Source: Agrobacterium sp. a22-2 | GTDB taxonomy: Bacteria; Pseudomonadota; Alphaproteobacteria; Rhizobiales; Rhizobiaceae | Assembly (NCBI RefSeq): GCF_012276985.1 | Contig: NZ_JAAXMM010000020.1 | Coordinates: 1 to 64,000 of the forward strand | Length of the DNA: 64,000 nucleotides | Direction: 5' to 3' | Shown: one piece after another, positions 1-6,841 of the stretch | How the letters are laid out: each line of letters starts with the position of its first letter | Numbering within the stretch: the stretch's first letter is position 1 | Made by a program: the position numbers and the translations under genes | Notes under the pieces: generated by a model | Databases searched by the model: none | Told to the model about the DNA's origin: nothing | The model's input: the letters and a program-made list of their open reading frames with translations, nothing else

Positions 1-65
1 AGGGTGGGGAGGGGATCTGTTGTTATACCGTCGTCCGTATCGTTGCGGAGCGGGTCGAGACGCAT

Positions 66-120
66 CCGGGGAGATGGCCGGCAGGCCAGAGAGGGTCTTT
101 TCTAGCCCCCTCATCCCCCA
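66..120. repeat. Intergenic palindromic repeat, partial copy
   Basis: A GGGGAGA-type arm runs into GGCCGGCAGGCCAGAGAGGG, followed by a C-rich stretch. The same core, with small changes, recurs near 55.24-55.42 kb and 59.44-59.62 kb, so this is one member of a dispersed repeat family. It touches the 3' end of the ABM-domain gene, and the last codons of that gene lie in repeat-like DNA. Confidence 0.6.
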
Positions 121-461
121 TCATGCACCGCCCGGCTGTCGTCCGGCGCCTCGTCGCGTTCCGTCATGCCGTAGTCGCGCGAGACGCTTGCCACGCGCAG
201 GCGGTAGGTGGCGAAGATACCGTTGCGGCCGGAGTGCTGGGCCAGTCGGTGCGCCTCGGTATTGCGCCAGCGCTTGACTGCCGCCTCGTCGCGCCAGAAG
301 GACAGCGACAGGATCTTGCCGGGCAGGCTCATGCTTTCGAAGCGTTCGATCGACAGGAATCCGTCGATGCGCTCGAGCCGGGGTTTCAGGTCCGCGGCGA
401 TGTCCAGATAGGCGCTGCGGCTGCCGAGATAGGGCGTGACCTCGAAGATCACCGCGATCAT
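111..461 (-). CDS. Antibiotic biosynthesis monooxygenase (ABM) domain protein
   Basis: A 116-residue protein with the ferredoxin-like dimeric alpha/beta-barrel pattern of the ABM family: N-terminal strand MIAVIFEV, the FLSIERFES turn near residue 36, and the FWRDEAAVKRWR helix near residue 56. Family members include heme-degrading and quinol monooxygenases as well as many of unknown substrate, so the reaction is not assigned. Its ATG overlaps the stop of the upstream NIPSNAP gene (ATGA), implying translational coupling. The acidic tail after about residue 95 runs into repeat DNA and may be an acquired extension. Confidence 0.8.
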   Translation of the reverse strand: MIAVIFEVTPYLGSRSAYLDIAADLKPRLERIDGFLSIERFESMSLPGKILSLSFWRDEAAVKRWRNTEAHRLAQHSGRNGIFATYRLRVASVSRDYGMTERDEAPDDSRAVHDGG

Positions 462-802
462 GGCAACACCTCTGGATCGGTGCCGGCCGGGCCATGGGGC
501 AGCGACATGTTCTTCAGGAAAATCCGGTCTTCCTTCAGGATGAAGCGCTTGCGCTTGGCGAACTCGTAATTCTCGCGCCCGAGCGGATCGGCGGCAAGCT
601 TCGTCCGGTAGACCTCGTAGGCCGCCAGGCTGTCGATGGTGTAGACGCCATAGGCCGTGGTCGCAGACCCCTCATGCGGACCGAAATAGCCGATCAGGTC
701 GGCACCGCAGCGCGGGATCGCCTGGCCCCAGGCCGCGGCATATTGGGCAAAGTCTTGCCTGGCGAACGGATCGATCTCGTAGCGGATGAAACAGGTGATC
801 AT
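458..802 (-). CDS. NIPSNAP family protein
   Basis: A 114-residue protein beginning MITCFIRYEIDP, with the family pattern of a short beta strand, the segment GADLIGYFGPHEGS around residue 33, and a C-terminal NYEFAKRKRFILKEDR stretch. NIPSNAP proteins are small dimeric alpha/beta-barrel relatives of ABM proteins; function is unknown. I chose the start at 802 because it is the first ATG that gives the family N-terminus; a longer frame reading through the ArsR gene is a shadow. It is transcribed divergently from the ArsR regulator, with a palindrome between them, so it is probably the target of that regulator. Confidence 0.8.
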   Translation of the reverse strand: MITCFIRYEIDPFARQDFAQYAAAWGQAIPRCGADLIGYFGPHEGSATTAYGVYTIDSLAAYEVYRTKLAADPLGRENYEFAKRKRFILKEDRIFLKNMSLPHGPAGTDPEVLP

Positions 803-855
803 CGAGGCACTCCTTTTTGCGATGCCCCGTCTGTTTGGCATATTGCGCAACGCAG

Positions 856-879
856 ATGCTTCGATTACCATCGAAGCAT
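856..879. promoter_or_regulatory. Probable ArsR-family operator (perfect inverted repeat)
   Basis: Perfect 10-bp arms ATGCTTCGAT and ATCGAAGCAT are separated by the 4 bases TACC. The site lies in the 75-bp gap between the divergent NIPSNAP and ArsR genes, and its right arm contains the ATG of the regulator itself. A protein bound here would block both promoters and ribosome access. The binding protein is inferred from position. Confidence 0.7.
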
Positions 880-1564
880 GATTGAAGGTCCTGACATTGC
901 CCGCATCGGCTCGCTGGTTGGAGATCCGGCCCGCGCCAATATCCTGGTGGCGCTGCTCGGCGGTCGGGCGCTGACGGCAACCGAGCTTGCCGGGGCGGCT
1001 GGCGTCACCGTGCAGACCGCCAGCTCGCATCTCTCCAAGCTCGAGGATGGCGGGCTGATCCGCCAGCAGAAGCAGGGTCGGCATCGCTATTTCTCGTTTG
1101 CCGACGAGACCGTCGGCGGGCTGATCGAGGGGCTGATGGGTTTTGCCGCCAGCCGCGGCCATCTGCGCCACCGGCTGGGGCCGAAGGAACCGGAGTTGCG
1201 CAAGGCGCGGATCTGCTACGACCATCTGGCCGGCGACTATGGCGTGCGCATGCTCGACAGCCTGGTGGCGCGCGGCGCGATCGAGGTGGATGGCGAGGCG
1301 CTGGCGCTGACTGCTGCGGGCGAAAGCCTGCTGGCTGGATTCGGCATCGACGTGGCGCCGCTCAAAGCGCTGCGCCGGCCGCTCTGCCGCTCCTGCCTCG
1401 ACTGGAGCGAGAGGCGGGCCCATATGGCCGGCTCGCTCGGCAAGGCGCTGCTGGAGCATTTTGTCGAAACAGGCCTGGCGCGTCGCGAGCCGGGCAGCCG
1501 TGTCATGGCCTTTTCCCCGGATGGCGACCGGCGGTTCCAGGCGATGTTTCCTGCGCAGGCCTGA
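878..1564 (+). CDS. ArsR-family winged-helix transcriptional regulator
   Basis: A 228-residue regulator. Residues about 5-90 form the ArsR winged helix (IGSLVGDPARANILVALL, then TATELAGAAGVTVQTASSHL as the helix-turn-helix, then a GRHRYFSF wing). The C-terminal half carries a CRSC pair within PLCRSCLDWSERR, conserved in this long ArsR subfamily; whether it senses metal or redox is unknown. No Shine-Dalgarno precedes the ATG, and the operator palindrome overlaps it, so the message may be leaderless. A longer upstream reading frame is rejected because it runs antisense through the NIPSNAP gene. Likely autorepressor and repressor of the divergent pair. Confidence 0.88.
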   Translation: MIEGPDIARIGSLVGDPARANILVALLGGRALTATELAGAAGVTVQTASSHLSKLEDGGLIRQQKQGRHRYFSFADETVGGLIEGLMGFAASRGHLRHRLGPKEPELRKARICYDHLAGDYGVRMLDSLVARGAIEVDGEALALTAAGESLLAGFGIDVAPLKALRRPLCRSCLDWSERRAHMAGSLGKALLEHFVETGLARREPGSRVMAFSPDGDRRFQAMFPAQA

Positions 1565-1627
1565 GGCCGGGCTTGCACGGCAGGCGGCGGGTCTTGGCCG
1601 CCGCCCGCCCTATGCTTTCAGAGCCGC

Positions 1628-2371
1628 TCAAATATCCTCGATGAACTCGACCTCGCCGCTGGTGATATCGTAGACGGCGGCGACGATCTTGACGCGTCCT
1701 GCGGCCACGAGATCGCTGACGATGCGGCTTTCCTCGGCGATCCGGCGCGCACCGGAGATAGCGTTGAGACGGACGGTTTGCGCGATGAGATCGGAGCCCT
1801 TGTCCTTGGCCGACAGCACGATCGGCAGGATCGGCTGGACCATCTTGCCGATCGAGCCACCGAGCTCGGCCCCTTTCGTCACCTCGTCGCAAGCCGCGGT
1901 GATGGCGCCGCATTTGCTGTGGCCCATGACCACGACGAGCGGCGACTTCAGGTGTTCGGTGCCATATTCGATGGTGCCGAGCGCGCCGGTATCGAGCACG
2001 TTGCCGGCATTGCGGATGACGAAGAGTTCCCCGAGGGTCGAGCCACCGAACACCAGCTCAGGGCTAACGCGGCTGTCGGAACAGGTGAGGATGGTGGCCC
2101 AGGGATGCTGGCTGCCAGCGAGTTCGCCACGCGTCGCGGCCATATGGGTGGCGCAGGCTTCCGCGTCCTGAACGAAGCGCTGATTGCCCTGTTTCAGCCG
2201 GGCCAGGGCTTCGCTCGGCGAGGTGACCGGTGAAGTGCCTGTGGGGAGGACTGGCGTGGTGGCGGCGTGCGCGGGCACGCTGGCGACCAGGGCGGCGGCC
2301 GTCAGGCCGACGCCTGCGAGCTTGAAGAGATTGCGGCGATTGAGGGTTTGCGTTTCGCAGTCCTGGCACAT
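1628..2371 (-). CDS. Exported beta-class carbonic anhydrase
   Basis: A 247-residue enzyme interconverting CO2 and bicarbonate. The N-terminus carries a twin-arginine-like motif NRRNLFK (residues 11-17), a hydrophobic stretch and an AHA cleavage site, so it is probably exported folded to the periplasm. Zinc ligands fit C97 in CSDSR, H151 and C154 in HSKCG; D99 and R101 form the usual catalytic dyad. The start at 2371 has AGGA eight bases upstream and gives the signal peptide at the N-terminus; a longer frame adds 23 residues without support. It stands alone, converging with the ArsR gene. Confidence 0.9.
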   Translation of the reverse strand: MCQDCETQTLNRRNLFKLAGVGLTAAALVASVPAHAATTPVLPTGTSPVTSPSEALARLKQGNQRFVQDAEACATHMAATRGELAGSQHPWATILTCSDSRVSPELVFGGSTLGELFVIRNAGNVLDTGALGTIEYGTEHLKSPLVVVMGHSKCGAITAACDEVTKGAELGGSIGKMVQPILPIVLSAKDKGSDLIAQTVRLNAISGARRIAEESRIVSDLVAAGRVKIVAAVYDITSGEVEFIEDI

Positions 2372-2548
2372 GCTGGATGTCCTGTAGAGTGGTTGGATGG
2401 CCGAACGGCCGCGGCGAAACTCGCTCCGACAAGCAGGCAAAATTGTGTTTTGATAAATTCATTACAGAGAATTCATGGTGGCCGTCCCGAGTATCGCGGC
2501 GGCCCGTCTGTCGAGGGCGAAGTCCAGCGCGCAAAGGCCGCTTGCGAA

Positions 2549-2568
2549 GAAACCGACCATACGGTATC
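2549..2568. promoter_or_regulatory. Probable TetR operator upstream of the SMR pump
   Basis: Near-palindrome GAAACCG-6-CGGTATC, with 6 of 7 positions matching between the arms. It lies 34 bases before the SMR start codon. Size and symmetry fit TetR-family operators, and the downstream partner gene encodes a TetR protein. Assignment is by position only. Confidence 0.5.
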
Positions 2569-2602
2569 TTTATGGCTGACCCTGCTGCAGAAGGCTTCCG
2601 CC

Positions 2603-2947
2603 ATGAACCCCGCCCTCATCGCCTATAGTTCGCTTGCCGGCGCCATCGTGCTCGAAGTCATCGGCACGACCTTCCTGCAGAAATCGGAGCAGTTCAGCCG
2701 GCTGGGGCCGACGCTGGCCATGGTCGTGTTCTATGTCGCCTCGTTCTACCTGTTGTCGCAGGCGCTGAAGGGCGTGCCGCTCGGCATTGCCTATGCCATG
2801 TGGGGCGGGCTCGGCATCGTGCTGACGGCGATCATCAGCGTGGTGGTGTTCAAGCAGTCGCTCGACCTGCCGGCGCTGGTCGGCATCGGCATGATCGTGG
2901 CCGGCGTGGTGTTCATGAACACCTTCTCCAGTTCCGTGTCGCACTAA
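2603..2947 (+). CDS. Small multidrug resistance (SMR/EmrE-type) efflux protein
   Basis: A 114-residue inner-membrane protein with four hydrophobic helices. The family glutamate lies in the first helix (AGAIVLEVIGTTFLQKS, E19), where it binds protons and cationic drugs. The later GIAYAMWGGLG loop and the VGIGMIVAGVVFMN helix are typical. SMR proteins work as antiparallel dimers exchanging protons for quaternary cations; the substrate here is unknown. The start was chosen at 2603 to give the standard SMR N-terminus. The stop lies one base before the ATG of the TetR gene, so the two form an operon. Confidence 0.92.
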   Translation: MNPALIAYSSLAGAIVLEVIGTTFLQKSEQFSRLGPTLAMVVFYVASFYLLSQALKGVPLGIAYAMWGGLGIVLTAIISVVVFKQSLDLPALVGIGMIVAGVVFMNTFSSSVSH

Positions 2948-2948
2948 C

Positions 2949-3530
2949 ATGGCAACCGCCCATCACCGCCGCAAACAGCCCGAACGGGTGCGGCGCGCTT
3001 TGCTCGACTGCGTGGCAAAACTTGCCGCCGAACAGGGCCTGGCTGCCGTCACCATTCAGGCGGTGGCCGATGCCGCCGGCGTGACGAAGGGCGGGCTGCT
3101 GCATCACTTTGCCAGCAAGCAGGCGCTGATCGAAGCTGTATTCGCCGACCTGCTCGACCAGCTGGACCACGAAATCGAGAGCCTGATGGACAGCGATCCC
3201 GATCCCATCGGGCGGTTTACCCGCGCCTATGTGCGGGCCTGCTTTGCCGACCGGACGCTTGGCGCATGCAGCCTCTGGGCAGCACTTTCGGTCTCGCTGA
3301 TCACCGAGCCGGCCCTGCGGCAATTGTGGTCGCAATGGCTCGATGCCCGGCTCAAGCGGCACCGGGATACCGACGACATGCCGACACTGGCGGTGGTCCG
3401 CCTTGCCGCCGACGGCGTCTGGCTGTCCGATCTGCTGGAAAAGGACAGCGTGTCGCGGCGCGACGTGGCAGCGCTGGAGCCGCAACTGCTGGCCTTGACG
3501 CGATTGTCCCCGGCGCCTCGCCAGGTGTGA
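2949..3530 (+). CDS. TetR-family repressor of the SMR operon
   Basis: A 193-residue protein. The N-terminal HTH spans about residues 15-60 (VTIQAVADAAGVTKGGLLHHF), followed by a helical ligand domain resembling TetR_C_6-type regulators. It is the second gene of the SMR operon, one base downstream, so it is very likely its own and the pump's repressor, induced by pump substrates. The near-palindrome at 2549-2568 is the likely binding site. Confidence 0.88.
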   Translation: MATAHHRRKQPERVRRALLDCVAKLAAEQGLAAVTIQAVADAAGVTKGGLLHHFASKQALIEAVFADLLDQLDHEIESLMDSDPDPIGRFTRAYVRACFADRTLGACSLWAALSVSLITEPALRQLWSQWLDARLKRHRDTDDMPTLAVVRLAADGVWLSDLLEKDSVSRRDVAALEPQLLALTRLSPAPRQV

Positions 3531-3580
3531 TCCCTTCACCATGCCTGCAGACGGCCGGACTTGCCGCCCTTCACTAAAGA

Positions 3581-3596
3581 TGTGTATCAATACACA
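3581..3596. promoter_or_regulatory. Palindromic operator candidate upstream of the HicB-like gene
   Basis: Perfect inverted repeat TGTGTAT-CA-ATACACA, 50 bases before the HicB-like start codon. Antitoxins with a ribbon-helix-helix domain bind such short palindromes to repress their own operon. The link to this protein is inferred from distance. Confidence 0.6.
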
Positions 3597-3645
3597 CTCT
3601 GAAGAGCATCGAAAAACAGGCCGGGTTGAAACTGAGGTAGACAGG

Positions 3646-4080
3646 ATGCGTAATTTTATCGGACTGATTCACAAGGACGCCGACAGCGACTACGGCGTTT
3701 CCTTTCCCGATTTTCCAGGCGTTGTGACGGCCGGCATCGATCTGGATGATGCGCGTCGCATGGCCGAAGAGGCGCTCGCCTTTCATGTCGAAGGCATGAT
3801 CGAGGATGGCAATGCCATTCCGGAGCCTTCCAGCCTCGAAGCCGTCATGACCGATCCGGACAACCGGGATGCCGTGGCCATTCTCGTTCTCTTGAAAACC
3901 GCCAGCCGCAAGGCCGTGAGGCTCAACATCACCTTGCCGGAAGACGTTCTTCGGCAGATCGACGCCTTTGCCAAGGCGAGCGGACTGTCGCGGTCGGCCT
4001 TTCTGGCGCGGGCCGCGCAACGGGACATCGCGGCGGCTGGAAAGGCCAGCGGTGACAAGGGTTCTGGCCGGTCGATCTGA
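3646..4080 (+). CDS. HicB-like antitoxin with ribbon-helix-helix domain (orphan)
   Basis: A 144-residue protein. Residues 1-70 are the partial RNase-H-fold HicB domain (MRNFIGLIHKDADSDYGVSFPDFPGVVTAG... DDARRMAEEAL); residues about 90-125 are a ribbon-helix-helix DNA-binding domain (VRLNITLPEDVLRQIDAFAK, then SGLSRSAFLARAA). HicB normally neutralises the mRNA-cleaving toxin HicA. No HicA-sized frame fits in the 115 bases upstream, and the next gene downstream is a HAD hydrolase, so this copy is solitary. The start was taken at 3646 because the family N-terminus begins exactly there. Confidence 0.85.
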   Translation: MRNFIGLIHKDADSDYGVSFPDFPGVVTAGIDLDDARRMAEEALAFHVEGMIEDGNAIPEPSSLEAVMTDPDNRDAVAILVLLKTASRKAVRLNITLPEDVLRQIDAFAKASGLSRSAFLARAAQRDIAAAGKASGDKGSGRSI

Positions 4081-4194
4081 AGCCGCCTTCGCCCGCCAGG
4101 AATATCCGTTCGCCGCAACTGCCTGATTGTTCTTTTGTCCGCCATCGTGTAGTTCAGTCCGCCTTCCCAGACGCGACAAACGGATTTCCCTGAC

Positions 4195-4884
4195 ATGAGC
4201 GGTTTCGACCTTACCCTTTTCGATTGCGACGGCGTGCTCGTCGATTCCGAGATCATCGCCGCCGAGGTGGAATCGGCGCTTTTGAATGAGGCCGGCTATC
4301 CGATTTCGGTCGAGGAAATGGGCGAGCGCTTTGCCGGCATGACCTGGAAGAACATTCTTCTGACGGTCGAGAAGGAAGTCGACATTCCGCTGTCGGCAAG
4401 CCTGCTCGACAAATCCGAAAAGCTGCTCGACGCGCGGCTGGCGCGCGAGGTGAAGATCATCGAGGGCGTCGTCTTCGCCCTGTCGCGCCTCAAGGGGCCG
4501 CGCTGCATCTGCTCGAATTCGGGCGCCGACCGTCTCGACATGATGCTGACCAAGGTCGGCCTGCGGGACAGTTTCGCGCCGCATATCTATTCCGCCAAGG
4601 CGCTCGGCGCCGACCGGGTCAAGCCCAAGCCGGATATCTTCCTGCATGGCGCCGCGCAGTTCAACGTCAAGCCGGACCGCTGCATCGTGATCGAGGATTC
4701 GGTGCATGGCGTGCATGCGGCACGGGCCGCCGGCATGCGGGTGGTCGGCTTTACCGGCGCCTCGCACACCTATCCCTCCCATGCCGACCGGCTGACCGAT
4801 GCCGGTGCGGAAACCGTCATCGCCCGCATGATGGACCTGCCGGCCGTCATCGCTGCGATGGCCGAATGGGGCGGCCCTTTCTGA
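4195..4884 (+). CDS. HAD-superfamily phosphatase, beta-phosphoglucomutase-like
   Basis: A 229-residue cytosolic hydrolase. Motif I is FDCDGVLVDSE, with nucleophile D10 and acid/base D12. Motif II is CSNSG, and motif III/IV is KPKPDIFLHGAAQFNV followed by VIEDSVHGVHAARAAG. The helical cap inserted after motif I fits subfamily IA. Related proteins dephosphorylate small sugar or polyol phosphates; the substrate cannot be told here. The gene is monocistronic, with 114 bases before it and a convergent lipid kinase gene after it. Confidence 0.88.
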   Translation: MSGFDLTLFDCDGVLVDSEIIAAEVESALLNEAGYPISVEEMGERFAGMTWKNILLTVEKEVDIPLSASLLDKSEKLLDARLAREVKIIEGVVFALSRLKGPRCICSNSGADRLDMMLTKVGLRDSFAPHIYSAKALGADRVKPKPDIFLHGAAQFNVKPDRCIVIEDSVHGVHAARAAGMRVVGFTGASHTYPSHADRLTDAGAETVIARMMDLPAVIAAMAEWGGPF

Positions 4885-4923
4885 TCTTTTTTACTGAACG
4901 GCAAACGGCGCGAGCGTCTGCTT

Positions 4924-5877
4924 TTAAGCCACTGCTCTGCCGAAAGCCGGCGGCAGCTTGACGGTCAGCGCGGCCGGCAGGAGATCGAAGCGGGCCGGCA
5001 CATGCCGGAACATCTCGCCATCGCACTCGAGCAGGGCGCGGCCCTCTTCACCGTCCAGAGGCTCGACTTCGACCACGCGGCCACGATAGGAGCCGACCAG
5101 CGGATTGCCGACATGGCCGGCGCGATAGAGCGAGGCCAGGATCGAGAGCACCTTGAGGCGGCTTGCGCCGCCCAGGACGACGATGTCGAACAGTCCGTCG
5201 GCCAGATCGGCGGCCGGCGCGACCTGCATGCCGCCGCCGAAGAACCGGCCATTCGACACCGCGATGGTGGTGATCGGCCCGCGATGGATCTCCACGCCGT
5301 CGACGCTGACCCGCACCGACTGCGGCTTATAGCGCAAAATCTGCCGGACCGACGTCAGGTGAAAGCGCAAGGAGCCCGGCAGGACGGCGCCGGAGCCGCC
5401 CTCGTTGATCGCCCGAACCACCTCGCCCGACACGCCAAAACTGGCGATATTGATGAAATGCCGGGTCGAGGTCGAGCCATCCGGAGCAGGACGCGTCAGC
5501 CGGCCGATGTCGATGGTGCGCGGCTCCGCCGCGGCGATCGCTTGTGCCATGGCCACGGTATCGGACGGCCAGGCGAAGTTGCGCGCGAAATCGGATCCCG
5601 TTCCGGCCGGGACGAAGGAGAAGGCGGTCTTCGGGCGGGCAGACCGCATGATGCCGTCGGCCACTTCGCCGATCGTGCCGTCACCGCCGACGGCCACCAC
5701 CAGCGAAACATTGCGGGCACAGAATTCGGCGGCCAGGCGAGCGCCGTCGCCGCTTTCCGCCGTCTCGACAATCTCGGCGCCGGGAAAGACGGTCTGCAAT
5801 GCCGTGCGCAGGGCCGGCCAGGAGAGGCGTCCTCTCCAGCCACCGGCTGCAGGGTTTCGGATGATCGCGACTGTCAC
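4924..5877 (-). CDS. Diacylglycerol/lipid kinase family protein (YegS-like)
   Basis: A 317-residue kinase. The nucleotide-binding motif VVAVGGDGTIGEV lies near residues 61-73, preceded by the N-terminal IIRNPAAGG signature. The C-terminal half has the beta-sandwich pattern with SFGVSGEVV, SNGRFFGGGMQVAP and ADLADGLFDIVVL. Family members phosphorylate diacylglycerol, sphingosine or phosphatidylglycerol on the inner membrane face. No ATG precedes the family N-terminus; GTG codons at 5877 or 5883 are the plausible starts, and I chose 5877. Confidence 0.85.
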   Translation of the reverse strand: MTVAIIRNPAAGGWRGRLSWPALRTALQTVFPGAEIVETAESGDGARLAAEFCARNVSLVVAVGGDGTIGEVADGIMRSARPKTAFSFVPAGTGSDFARNFAWPSDTVAMAQAIAAAEPRTIDIGRLTRPAPDGSTSTRHFINIASFGVSGEVVRAINEGGSGAVLPGSLRFHLTSVRQILRYKPQSVRVSVDGVEIHRGPITTIAVSNGRFFGGGMQVAPAADLADGLFDIVVLGGASRLKVLSILASLYRAGHVGNPLVGSYRGRVVEVEPLDGEEGRALLECDGEMFRHVPARFDLLPAALTVKLPPAFGRAVA

Positions 5878-5953
5878 GCCCACGCACCAAGAAGCGACAA
5901 GCGCGCCCGCCCCCCCGGGGCGAAAATGGAAAGAGACATGGCGGTACCGGCGC

Positions 5954-6529
5954 TTACTTCTTTGCCGGGCCTTCGTCGAAGCCGACATAGACCTTGGCGA
6001 GGCTGCCAAGGGCGGACGGAACCGTGACATTGTCCTTGGTGAAGATGAACTGGGTCGGCTGGACAACATCGGCCAGCGTCGCATCAAACTTGGTAAGCTC
6101 CGAATAGAGTACCTTGTCGCCATCGGTCACGGCAACGCGGATCGGCAGGCTGACCGTTCCGGCCTTGCCAGCCGGGCCGGCGATCAGGCGTCCCTGCACC
6201 ACGACCTTGATCGTCAGGTTGCCATCCGGCGACAGCACGCAGGCGCGTGTCGTATCGGCCAGCGCGGCCTGGTAGACGACCTGGTCCGGCTTGTCCTTGG
6301 CGCCCTTGGCATAGGTGCGATAGGAAGCCGTGCCGTCGCGCAGCACGATAGCCGGGCAATTGGCCTGGACGACGGCCGGGCTCGGCTGGGCCGGATCGGC
6401 GGCGGCCGGATTACCGGTCGTTGGCGTGGCACCGGGGCTCAGCGCCGCATTGGGATTGTCGGTATTGCAGCCGGCCAGAACCGCCACGAGAGACAAGGCA
6501 ACCACACTGCGCGTTACGTATTCAAACAC
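5954..6529 (-). CDS. Putative lipoprotein, function unknown
   Basis: A 191-residue protein with an N-terminal hydrophobic stretch ending in the lipobox LAGC at residues 18-21. A proline- and alanine-rich linker (about 25-52) leads to a beta-rich domain with CPAIVLRDGTASYRTYAKG and a second cysteine in TRACVLSP. It should be acylated and anchored in the envelope. The start is GTG at 6529 with GGAAGG about ten bases upstream. I recognise it only as a lipoprotein type conserved in rhizobia. Confidence 0.75.
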   Translation of the reverse strand: MFEYVTRSVVALSLVAVLAGCNTDNPNAALSPGATPTTGNPAAADPAQPSPAVVQANCPAIVLRDGTASYRTYAKGAKDKPDQVVYQAALADTTRACVLSPDGNLTIKVVVQGRLIAGPAGKAGTVSLPIRVAVTDGDKVLYSELTKFDATLADVVQPTQFIFTKDNVTVPSALGSLAKVYVGFDEGPAKK

Positions 6530-6841
6530 CTGACAGCACCTTCCGCATTACACTCCCCCACCGGTCATAACCAGCCGATTGAGGCCTTTTCATAACCGTT
6601 GCGGATGGTCTATACCAGCGGCGCAGCAAAAAATCGATTGGGCGGCCGCCGTTTTGGTTCAATTTTCACCGGATATACCAGGAACAGGATGCGCGGCGCC
6701 GACGTTGGTCTCATCGACCAGTAACGCGACTGCGAAGCCGGGCCTCACATTCTGGCGCAATATGACCACCGGCTGCCGCGCACTTGCATTAGATTTTCCT
6801 GGCCGTCTCGGCTTTCGCATTTTCCATCAGGGATGATTGGC
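6530..6841. other. Intergenic region between divergent lipoprotein gene and thrC
   Basis: 312 bases with no credible gene. It must hold the divergent promoters of the lipoprotein and thrC. The one recognisable element is an exact GGAAC-N17-CGTT at 6681-6706 on the plus strand. No terminator hairpin or repeat was seen. Confidence 0.6.
6681..6706 (+). promoter_or_regulatory. EcfG-type (general stress sigma) promoter candidate
   Basis: GGAAC at 6681-6685 and CGTT at 6703-6706 with a 17-base spacer match the consensus of EcfG-type general stress promoters in alphaproteobacteria. It points toward thrC, 136 bases before its start. About one such match is expected by chance in a window of this size, so support is modest. 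Confidence 0.35.
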
